Below are positions 40,101-52,100 of a DNA stretch of 64,000 bases, piece by piece. The notes below the pieces were generated by a model. It was not told the DNA's origin. It made no database searches and was given only the letters and a program-made list of their open reading frames with translations. The position numbers and the translations under genes were made by a program. How positions within the stretch are numbered: the stretch's first letter is position 1; the number at the start of each line of letters is the position of its first letter. The stretch is from Sequoia sempervirens. Lineage: Eukaryota; Streptophyta; Pinopsida; Cupressales; Cupressaceae. The stretch lies in the NCBI GenBank assembly GCA_007258455.2, contig VDFB02047230.1:161394635-161458634 (forward strand), given 5' to 3'.

Positions 40101-43100
40101 GATTTTGATGAAGATTTTTTGGTATGCTGCAAAAACTTAGGATTCCACTTTTGAATGTCCTATTTGGTATGTTGATTCTAGTGCAACTGAACACATGATA
40201 GGAACAAGAGTGGTACTACAACAGTACAACCTAACAACTTTCTCTTCATATGAGCAAGTTTGACTTGGTGATGATACATCCTATGAAGTGTGGGGCATAG
40301 GTGACATTTCTTTGCCACTCAATACTCACACATGCCAACTTATGAAGATTCTTTACATTAGAGGGCACACTAAGAACCTCTTGTCAACAAGTCAGTTGCT
40401 AGAAGTACAACATGAAGGCATAGAAACCAAAGATTTTTCCCTTACTAAGAGTACCTCCTCCTCATGTAGGTCCATGTTGACCTTCGAGGCACCATCAAAG
40501 TTTAACTTGACCTATTCAGCAGGTGCTGGGTCATCTTTCATTTTTTCTTCTCGTATCATTACTTCTAACCCTTGTACTAGGGAAACTGTATTCCTACTAA
40601 CTTCTCTAGCACTTTTTCTTTCTTGTCAATGTAAACCTAAAAGTTGAAGTTTTAGAAACATAAATGGAATTCATTGGATTTGAGTCACGATAAGCAACAA
40701 AACATTATGAAAATTGCTGATTTATGTGACATGATTTTAGTTTCTGTGATTCTGCTCAATATGTGGGAAATAGTTATTTAAAAAAATTTGCTCAAGGAAT
40801 TGGGGATATTTATTATAAAATTTGTAGGCAATTTATTTTATTTTCTTATTTTTCCAAAAGTGCATGCTTAGGTCATATGAAAATTTACTTATTATTTGAT
40901 ATTTCATTGATGGAAAGGTATTTTATCTTCTATTGTTTTTACTAATGCTATTAATTCCTTGTTCCAGTTCTCTAGGCATGAGACAGGAGTTACTCATGTC
41001 TTGGTAACAGGTGGTGCTGGTTATATTGGGTCACACGCTGCTGCTAGACTTCTAAGGGGTTCATATAGAGTAACAATTGTGGTATGATTAGCTATAAATG
41101 TGATTTCTGAGGTGAAAATGTTTAGTAATGTCTACTTTTATGGTGTGTAACGCAATGATCAGAACAGTTTAATTAGTTTAATTTGACAAATCTGTTAGGT
41201 ACTAGGTTCAGTAAGTATTCATTGGTCAATTTGAGATGGTGTATTTGGTTGGAATATTACAGGATAACCTTTCACGTGGGAATCTAGGGGCCATAAAGGT
41301 TCTCCAAAAGCAATTCCCTGGACCAGGAAGGCTGCAGTTTATTTATGCTGACCTGGGCGACAGTGGAGCTGTATCCTTCTTTGAATACTTGCTTTGATAT
41401 TCTCTATATTCTGATGTTTATGCTTGCGCTTTCAATCATTATCATTCTTAACTACAATACAGGTAAACAAGATATTTGCAGAAAATGCATTTGATGCAGT
41501 GATGCATTTCGCTGCTGTTGCTTATGTTGGTGAGAGCACAATGGATCCTCTTCGGTATTCATTCTGTGACCTTAGTGTCTTCTCCTATATTTGTTTTATT
41601 TTGGATCACAGAACATATGTTCATATATAATCTAAGAATAGAATTATTTGCTCTAATGGAAAATATATAATTTAAGAATTTGGTTTTGTAGTTACTATCA
41701 TAACATTACATCAAATACATTGATAGTACTAGAGGCGATGGCTACACATGGTGTGAAGAAATTGATATATTCAAGCACATGTGCAACTTATGGAGAGCCT
41801 TCTAAAATGCCCATTACTGAGGAAACTCCACAGGTAAATTTACTCAATTATTTCCTCTAGTGGGTTCTTTGTAGTTTGTACCACAAATAATTACTCTTTT
41901 TGAGAATGATATAGCTAACTAAAAGTACTGGAGCTTTAAGTATAGAAGTTTGTTTGCTTTCTTCAAAACTTGTAATTTTTGTTAGTGCTTATACCATTAT
42001 CGTGAACTTCTGGTAGGTTCCTATTAATCCATATGGGAAGGCTAAGAAAATGGCAGAGGACATTATCCAGGACTATTCAAGGAAATCAGAAATTGGTGTA
42101 ATGATACTAAGGTCTGTTTGCTCTAACAACCTTCACCTACTTTTTTATTGAATCATTTACCTAGAACACATCTAAGTAGATTCTCTAATAATTTGTTCAA
42201 CAGTTTGCAATATGAATATTTTGGTCCAGGTCATGTTACTGCTTGAATTTTCCTTTTTACTGCAGTGTAAAATCATTTTAAGGATTCCTTTCCATATCAT
42301 TGATGAGTTTTCAACTACAGGTATTTCAATGTAATTGGATCAGATCCAGAGGGCAGGCTTGGTGAAGCACCAAGACCAGAGCTTCGTGAGCATGGGCGAA
42401 TCTCTGGTGCATGCTTTGATGCAGCAATGGGAGTAATTCCTGGATTAAAGGTATCATTTAAATAACACTAACATAATGGATTATTTGGGTGAATACCAAG
42501 AAAAATTGGCACTCTGAAAAGGACCACAAAATATATCCTTCTATGCTCTTTTCATGTTCAACCTTGAGGTTTTTTTTTAATTAAGAAAATTGAATTAGCA
42601 TAATTTTGACCCATAAATTCTATCAATAACTTTATTGAAAAATCTTTAATTGTGCATATTGTTGGAGCCATAAGGCCTTTCGGTTTGTTTGAATCATTTT
42701 AGGGTATTCTCAAATTCAAGCTAAGATATAGGGTAATTAGGTGGTACCATTAGGTTGAGAATTGGACTCGACAAGCTTGTTTGATTTGGTCTTGGACTTG
42801 GTGAAAATACTTGGCCAAAAAAAATAAAAAACAACAAATTTAAAAATAGTAGTGATATTTAGGAAAAAGGGATATTATATTGCATTTCATATTGAATCAA
42901 CTTTTAATATACACAACTAATCAATTAGTTCTATTATACATGTATACACCTAAGTTACTGAATTGAGTATGGGTATGTGGGTATTGTATGCTAGTATGGT
43001 AGATGTTTTGGGGGGCTAGGTACATTCTAGGTAGATTGGTACAAAAATCATATACAAATAAATATATTCATATTTGCAATTTAAAAACAATAATTAAATT

Positions 43101-46100
43101 CAGAATACCACTTATCATGCATATGCTAAACAAAACTACTATAAATATCACAAATTTAAATGCAATATTCTAATTTGATATCAATTGGTCAAAACTTGAA
43201 TGCCATGATAGATATTCATTGTTCAACATTAAGATAATACAATTAATAATAGCACCAAATGGATCATCATGAAGACTAACATTAGCATCATGGACATTAG
43301 ATGATGAAGAACCACATGCAACCCCACTGCCGCTAGCACTAAAGTATGTTGGGTATTGGACCCCACAAAATCTACATCCTGCAACTGTGTGCCTTCCTCC
43401 CCGTACCCATTCTATCTATGAGCAAGAAAGCACAAGTTGGAATGCACATAAACTAGCTCCTTTGCCTTGCTGCCAATCAATTGTGTTCCATTGATGGATG
43501 AAGGAGAATGTACTCCAATTCCACTTAGATGAAGAGGAATTAGCAACCTATTGAAATAAAGTGAGAGAGTTACAACTACAAAATTGTAAATCAAACTTCA
43601 ATTTTGAAACTAATAATTTATTATTTTAAAACAATTTTTTTTTTCAAATTTAGAGTGCAATAAAAATTAAGAAATTTACTTCAATGATATTTGGATTGTA
43701 AGAGTCTAGGGGTGTGGTATCACCATGTGTGAGTACAGACAATAGAAACATTTTGACCATTAGAGTCTAGGGGTGAGGTACCATCAAGCGTGAGTACAGA
43801 CAACAAAAACATTTTGACCATTGGAGGCTACAAACTCAATATACTCGTTTTAGCTAAATCTTCCATTTTAAGATTGGGGAAGAGTTTAGTAAGTGTTTTT
43901 CTATGCCCTTTGTTGATTTTTGCATCTTTGTATGGTGGCACCCTTGACAACATAGTAAGAATCTCATTATTGTAAAAGTTAGCAGTTAATGCAAAAGCAA
44001 TAAGATGTAGGGGGTCATTTTCTTCCATTGCTTAACACAAATTGTTTGGACCTCTTTGAAGATAGTTTTTTGAGGATCATTCTCTTTTTCATTCAAGATG
44101 TACTTCATCTTTTCAATCATTGAGTTGATGCCATTGTATGTATACCTCTCCTAAACATGGCCTATCAATGTCAATAGAGTAGATAATCTCATGATGCGCT
44201 CAATGAAAGTAAGAAGATATTCTATGTAGTCCCACCAAGTGTCATCTAGGATCATTTGCTTTACATTTGTTGCCCTCTCACTACTAAATCGCCTCCATAG
44301 GGACCAACTTTGGTTGATGACCATGCTAGAAAGTGGTTCGTACACCCTCATAAGTCATCTCAAGATGATTGTTTTGGATGCGAATCGAGTCCCAACAACC
44401 TATTCAAAAATAAAAAATAAAAAACAAAAAGAAAAATACTTAAATTTAAAAAATAAATTAGTAATTACTAAAGTGAAATTTAAAATTTAAAAATTGTAGT
44501 GTTTCAATTACCTTTGACAACTCCATTTGAGAGAATGATCTAAAAATGGCTTGCAATGTGTGGTTTGTGATGAATATTTGGATCTTGTCAACCTCGACAT
44601 AGACTTATTTGTTCCAATATTTTCTTGCCCAACTTTTGTAGCCTGAGGTTGAGCGAGTGGACAACACAAGGTGTTCAAAATATATGTGAAAATTGTGTCT
44701 CAACCAACATACTAGCCAATTTATAATTCTTTTTGTTGTCCATTATGACTTGGACAACATTTTGAGGAACCACTTCTTGAATGCACTATATAAGGATGTC
44801 AATGATAAATTGTGCATTATTCACCTACCCCTCAGAATATACGACTTATCAAAAACATTGCCCCTTTAGGGGATATTGCAATCATAATGATTAACGGCCA
44901 ATTTCTTGCATCCTTCCATCTATTGTAAACACTGAACATCCCTATTTGTTTCGTTGAATTCTTAATGGGAGTTGATGAAGTGTCCATATTTTTTACCTCC
45001 TTTGCTAGTAAAGTGTTGCACACTTCCTTATAAATTGCACCCATGTACCCCTGTGGAGCCTCATTTACTTTTCTCAACATATCTTGCCAATATCGTGATC
45101 AAAAAATATTCAAGGACAATCCATTTGCATAGAGGCATCTTGCAACAGTTTGATTTACAATCTCTTTAGTGTTATTTTGAAATGCCCTCTCGAATGATCC
45201 ACTTGTTCTCTTCATAGTAGTGGGCTCTTCTTTATCCCTATCAAAAAATGGGTGTCTCTCTAGTACAATATCAGGGAATACGCTATTAGATTATGAAATG
45301 GGGGGCCTTTGTGATCTCCTTCATCTACTCAAAGGATTCTTTGGTCTATAGGTAACTCTTACATCTACTCCCTCTTGCTCTCTAATATATTCTACTATTT
45401 GATGATGTGGCACAAGTGCACCATTCTTTCCTATTCATGCTTTGATTCCCATGTTGGGAATGGCACAAAAGGGGCTTTCACTTGGCTATATGAGCTAGTA
45501 TACTTTTAATTATAGACATTGCATATCCAAACAAATGTCCCACTGCCTTGACCTATTGTATCATTTGTACATGCCTCCACAATGGTGAACTTGGGTCTAT
45601 TTTGAAGTCGGGCCAGTCAATCAAGCTAGTATTGGCTACTATTGTACTCTCTACAAGTTTTGAAAAATAAATACTATATATATTTTTTAATTTTAGTTTA
45701 AGTTTGTAGTGTATAAATTTAAAAATAAGTACATTAATAAATATTGTGTATAGGTTTTTAAATTTATAATAAATATACAATATAATAATAATATAAGTTT
45801 GCAAATATACTAATAATTTTTAAAATTGTTTAAAGTGAAAATTTAAAAATAGACAATAGTATTAAAATATACTATTAATATACTGGTTTTAAATTTAATA
45901 ACAAAATTACTTTTAAATTTTCATTTTGCTAACAGTTTTGAAATTGTTTTTTAAAATTTTACAATTTATTCAAAGAATCAAAAACAATTTAAATTTTTTG
46001 AAAATACTAAAATGAAAATTGTTGCTCAAATGACAAGATATCATCTCTTTGAAGTTTTGAACCATAATTGCATTCAGGAAGTTGATTTATGAGTCTTACC

Positions 46101-49100
46101 TAGTGACCAACTTTTAGTTGAGGGTGGAGGATTGTGCAGCAAGAACCAATAGTAGTGGCACATATTTTTTTTCTATTTGTGGGTCCGATTTTTTTTTGCT
46201 TTCGCAGGCACATAACACACTACCACTTGAAAAATGAGCAACATTTGATGCTTTTTGGGAAGAATATGTGTTTGCTAGGGGTTTTTCAAAATCAAAATGT
46301 AAAAAAAATCACGAAAATAATGCCCAACTTTGGAATTGCATCAAAATCCACATTAAAATTCCATGTCAATGTCAAATTTGCCTAGGTTCAGCCAGCGGAG
46401 AGGAAAAATGTTTAGACTACTCAAATGAGAACCTTGATCAATTTTGTAGGGATTTGGGTAGTAGCCAGTCCTAGTATGAATCGTACCTAGAATCGGTAAT
46501 GAAATAGGCCGATTCAGCAACGTAGGAATACCTAAAAAAGTAAGTAAATAATGTAGTATTCAAAGTGATAGGAAGGAATACTTGCTTTGATGGTTATAAC
46601 CTTTTCTTTTGCACACAAAAAACTGATTTATAAATCCATGTTGATCACATCAATAAAAAAATCATAAAAAGATCAAACTAAGGTTGAGAGGAGCCACTCC
46701 TCCAATCTTAGATACTTGACTCTAGACCCTTCAATGCTTTGTGTATGTTAAGGAAGTAGTCGCAACTGATTTGTATAAGGGGTAGCAATGAGATCATACT
46801 CAACTTCTTTGTCTATAGTTTTATGAACTCAGTCCTCCTTCCTTATCATTAGAAGCTTCGCCTCGTGATCAACTTGATCGACCTATGCATGATCCTATGT
46901 AGATATTAGGTTGTCATCCTTGGCAGTCCACTTAAATGTAGGACCTTACTTTTTGAGCTCAATTTGGGCAAATTCTTAGTCTATTGCTATAATCTTCTCG
47001 TAGTGGAAGTGTAGGTTGTCATTCACAAATACAGTGACATTGAACCTTTTTGCATTGACAACCAATTGTGTTTTTTTTAAGTGTAAGTGCTCAAACACAC
47101 TCCAATTGCATTCACAATCCAAAGCATTGCATGGTTGACTCAATAGTCGATTAATAATCTTTGGAAGATTTCACTCCTCAGTGCAAAGATTTTCTCACCA
47201 TCATTTGTTCTAAAAATATTAAAATGTTTTAATATTTACAAATAACAAAAAATCAATATTTAACAACAAAAAAAGAAATGATTAAAATCATTGATTGAAA
47301 GGATGCAAGTTTTATTTGGCCTAGACTTTGTCCTTGTTGAGCAAATATCTCAAGAAAAGAGATCTCCTTGTACTTGTTTTTAGATCTCAATCTCGGACTT
47401 GATCTTTGTCCCAAACTACAAATGTGGCTTCATAGACTCAATGAAGGTCTCCATAACCTCCTCATCAGCCTTGAAGCTCTCTAGAAATTGGAAAGCCAGA
47501 TTGGGAAAAGTAAGCACAAGCGTAAGTGGCCTGTGAAGTTGTTTTGTCTAGCACTGGCCAATGATATCCCAAACAGGTCCAGACTCGACCTCCACGCTGA
47601 CATAGAAAAGCCAAATACATTCTTTATCTTGGTGCATATTCCTCATATATCTAGTTTATTGCCAACTTTTCTACATTGACCATATAGAGGAGAGAAGTCA
47701 ACGGGACCAGCAAAAAATTAAATAGTCAAAAGACTAATGGTAAACTTAACTTCCACTACTTGCTAATAAACATTTACTTCAAAGAAGCTTTTTCTTGTAG
47801 CAAAGAGTACAAGGCAATGAATTAGGTCATAAAATGGGATACACTGAGTCAGACTAGTGCTTTGTTATCTATGAACTGTGTCATTAAAGAGAGCACCCTG
47901 GCATGGCTCTAATGTTGTGCTCCCACTCTACAACTAGCTTGATCCACTCCATTTTGGCAATATCCTCAAGCATTAATTGAAATTCGAAAGCTCTCTAGAA
48001 ATTGGAAAGCTAGATTGGGAAAGTAAGCACAGGCATAAGTGGCCTGTGAAGTTGTTTAATCTAGCACTGTTCAATGATATCCCAAACAGGTCCAGACTTG
48101 ACCTCCACGCTGACATAGAAAAGCCAAATACATTCTTTATCTTGGTGCATATCCCTCATATATTATTGCCAAATTTTCTACATTGACCATACGGAGGAGA
48201 GAAGTCAATGGATCAATGACCAGCAAAGAGTTAAATAGTTAAAAAGTTAATGCTAAACTTAACTTTCACTACTTGCTAATAAACATTTACTCAAAAAAGC
48301 TTTTTCTTGTAGCAAAGAGTACAAGGCAATGAATTAGGTCATAAAATGGGATACACCGAGTCAGACTAGTGCTTTGTTTAGTTGTTATCTATGAACTCTC
48401 TCATTAAAGAGAGCACCCTGGCATGGCTCTAATGTTGTGCTCCCACTCCACAACTAGCTTGATCCACTCCATTTTGGCAATATCCTCAAGCATCGAGTGA
48501 AATGCAATGTGTTAGGGAATCCAAATATTTGTGGAGTCTCGATTAGTATTCTACTTGCAACAACACAATTTGCTGCATTGTTGTTGATTTCTTGAACCAC
48601 ATTTGTCTTACCCACCTCCATTCAAAGCTTCTTCCAAAACACCACACAAATATTCAGCATTTTGCCTCTGAAAGAATAAATCAAGAAACTCATCAGTGGC
48701 TCACTTTTTGGTTCAGTGCACCAAATGGACATGATAGTGCAGCCCTTCTCCCTCCAAATAGCCCACTGCTCATTAATGATTGACTGAACCGCTGCTACCG
48801 TCTTTGTTAAAATTGACCCCCTTAGGTCATTAATAGAAGGGCCTTTTAACTTTTGACCAACTACAACAATATTATCTACTAATGCATGCCAATGTGGGGG
48901 TTTAAAACACACAAAAAACATATTTTAGAATTGAAAAAAAATAAAAGAAATATATTTTACAATTAAAATAAATATCAGAATTCTGAGAGCAAAAAATGCC
49001 ACATTGAAGAAAATGGCACAAAAATACCAGAAATCACCCATCACACTCCTCCCTGACAGTTGTTTATAATTTTTCAATCTGTGCCTTACAACAATGTGGC

Positions 49101-52100
49101 CTTGACACCTGTAAGAAATACTCTGGGGACAAGACACAGCCCCCCCTCTTCTCCTTTTCACCCCTTCTGTAGAAAACTGGGATGTTCCTGGGAGGTGCAA
49201 GTGACACCGACACCATCTTATTTTTTTGTTAAAATTAAAATTGGGGACAACTTGGCATTCTAGGGACATTAGGCCGTCCCCACATGCTGCACCTTTTAAA
49301 CAACAAAAAAGGTGGAAGGGTTTCCCACGTGCTTGTGACTGAAATCAAGCCTTCACAGGCAGGGTACAGAGGAGAGTGAGGGATCTAGGTAGCCTTCCTG
49401 ATTCAGTGAAACTACATTGATAGCACACATTTACTAGAATTTGTCACATTTGATTCCAGTCTGTTTGCACAGGAACTGGAAAGAATTGTTCCTCAGACAA
49501 ATTCCAGTTGAATCAAATGTATTCACAAATAAACATAAACATCAACTGCAAGACATCTATTTTACTTTAGAATGGCAGGAATGTAGAGAGGAAAGCATTG
49601 CTGGTTAGGAGCAAGGAATAAAACACACTGAAATAAATGAAAGTTGGGGACATGTTGAATAGAAACTGGAATAAAACACACTGAAATAAATGAAAGTTGG
49701 GGACATGTTGAATAGAAACTGGATGGCAAACTTGTGGTTGTCTAAGGTTTATTTTGAATGCCAGTTAAGAGCCTTGCTTAGATGAAGGTTAATTTAACAT
49801 TAAACTACTAAAGATTTGGAGGCTGCCCACAAGAATAGATTCTTATCCTATCCTTTTACGATGGAATACATTCCGGTTCAACCATTCAAACTTTATATAT
49901 ATATATTTCAGTTGAATGATGTTTTCAATATATTATGATACTAGACACACTTACACTAAGCACATTAAATTCATTGACATCATAATCGAATTTGTTTCAA
50001 ACTCACATTGACCCAGACACCTGGTCACCTCCTTTCAAATGTAGAGAAGTTTGAAGAGTGATATATTTGTATGGGTGCATGTTTATAATTTTAGTGGATA
50101 TATTTCAAATTTTAAATACTTAAAAAAAAAATCAACTTCATTTAGTTTGTTTAAGTTGGTTAAATTTAGTTATTTGTATTTTAAAAATTAAAATGTAAAT
50201 TTTTGTATATTATTTTAATAGCCATCCCCAAAATCCTGGAAACCTTGTTCCCCCATCCCCAAAATTTGGAGAAACACTACTTTTCAGTGATGGTTGGAAA
50301 CTAGGAGCACTACATAGCACAAACCACTGCCTCAAATTATGAGCTTTAGGCCCAATGATGCTAGAACTTGTTCTGAGATTTGGAGGAGTGGAAGGGGCAG
50401 CTATTTGTTGGTTTTACCTTTACCCTTTGCCTCATCACCTCCTTGGCAACCTCTGATTGACTTCACATCCAAGTATGCAAACAACGTGCTATTTGAGGCA
50501 ATTAATATGTTCTAGAAACTCTGCACCACAATACTTGCAAAATATTTGCCTTTTCTTCTCACCTTGATTCTTGTGCTTCTAGGCAGAGTCTTTTCTACAT
50601 GGCTGTGATCTATTAAAAATGTAAACCCTAAATGGCCAAGAGTGAAAACATGCTGGTATGGTTAGCTTATGAATCTAGAATCGAAAGACAAACAAAACTT
50701 AGGAAAATGCGAGGAGAAAATCAAAATGTAGAAAAAAAAAAAAGAAGAAAAAAACCCATGTTTTGATCTATCTTCTTTTTAAGATTTTGAATTTAGAATC
50801 CTAGAAAATAAAAATAAAAAATATGAAGAATGAAGGAGAAAAAGCATGAGAGAAAGAAAGAGGGAAGGGTTTGTTTCATTTGGCATTTACCTGAGCTTGA
50901 TGCTTGAAGTTGAAAGTAAAAAATACGTGCCACATAAATCCAACTCTCTACATCAGCTCCTGTTTTGCACAAAACATTCAATCCAACTGCATCCAGCTCT
51001 TGCACAAGAAAGATCAACTCCTTTATAGAGAGAATGAAAAACACGGAGCAAGCAAGGAGAGTATGGATGCATTGGGCAAGTCAAAAATGAAAAAAGGGTT
51101 GAGATGTTCATGGGTTTTTTTTTTCTAATGTCTTAGTGACCTTTTTTGTTTAGGTTTTTGCTTTTAAAAAGGAAAGTTTTCCTTCCTGTCTTTCCTGCCT
51201 AAAAAACACAGAATTGCAAGTTCTGATCTGAAACTTGGAGGATTCTTGAGTTGAGGCCACAGCCTCACGTACCCTCTCTTGTACCCAGCCTTGTGAGCCT
51301 GGCCAAGCGCTTGGCGATTCTCACAACACTTGTTAATACTCTGCTCCCTATTTATTTAACTTAATACACTGGAAACTGTGAGGGTAGACAGAGATATTTG
51401 CATTTTGCATAAGATGCCAAATGTGTCATTCAAAATTCCACTGTGCCACTTCAGATGTCAAATCTTAACCTGTGATTTTCTGGTCTAGTGGGTTAAGCCA
51501 ATATGGTGAGTCCAGGTTAGCATCTCTAGTGTTAGGTTTTGAGCATTATTAATTTCATATGTGATGCTATGATTCTTGAATACTGTCGTTACAAACATAT
51601 CAAGTCCCATTAGTTGGGCTTGAGCTTAAACCTGTAAATCACCTTGGGAGGCAGCTTTGCTTGCATGCATTATGATACTGTTGTAAATAACATGGTGGAA
51701 GCAAGTACAGTTTACGTACTAATAAAACCTGGAGTTGTTTTGGGGATAAAACATGGTGGAAGCAAGTACAGTTTACGTACTAATAAAACCTGGAGTTGTT
51801 TTGGGGATAAAACAAAAAATTTAATGACATATTTATGGATTTGAAGACCTAAGTGACATCAGGAATCTTACCTTATTTAGTTCATACTCCAATTTTTCTA
51901 ATGTTTAGTCTTGTGATGTTTGCCGAACCTGCAGTCATTCAAGGCCGATTTCAGATATGCAAACTATTAATAAAGTAGCCTATTCTTAAGTTTCATTATT
52001 AATGTAGAGATCACTGTCATGAATGTAATCTGATTGTGAGCGTTTATTTCTTCTGGCATTATTGCAGGTTAGAGGAACAGATTATAGTACCCCTGATGGC

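Larger units (their letters stand above)
31800..40967 (+). other. Intron 2 (9.2 kb), transposon-loaded
   Basis: Bounded by GTG|GTAAGT and TTCCAG|TT. It holds an hAT-like element with a tandem array (33008-34610) and a copia gag/protease remnant interrupted by another hAT-like element (38504-40410). 34611-38500 shows no recognisable domain apart from a 33-bp tandem repeat at 36361-36425. Confidence 0.85.
42950..46525 (-). mobile_element. hAT element remnant, about 3.6 kb, in intron 8
   Basis: The left end CTAAGTTACTGAAT and the right end read inward CTACGTTGCTGAAT form a good imperfect inverted repeat, related to the CAAAGTTAC ends of the two smaller elements in intron 2. Flanking octamers GTATACAC and GAATACCT agree at five of eight positions, consistent with an old 8-bp target duplication. 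Inner subterminal pieces (TAGGTACATTCTAGG and CGTACCTAGAATCGG) also pair. It encloses a minus-strand transposase pseudogene. Confidence 0.65.
42451..52067 (+). other. Intron 8 (9.6 kb), transposon-loaded
   Basis: Bounded by AAAG|GTATCA and TTGCAG|GT. It holds two decayed hAT transposase loci (42950-46525 and about 47005-49270) and several short tandem duplications. 49270-52067 shows no recognisable gene. Confidence 0.85.

Noticed and set aside
40411..40647. Continuation of a copia protein in the frame ending at 40647
   Set aside because: After about 40410 the frame loses resemblance to the pre-integrase region and becomes Ser/Thr-rich without motifs, so I ended the remnant earlier.
51302..51315. 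14-base perfect palindrome GCCAAGCGCTTGGC
   Set aside because: Short, isolated in intron 8, with no partner site or known role; may be chance.
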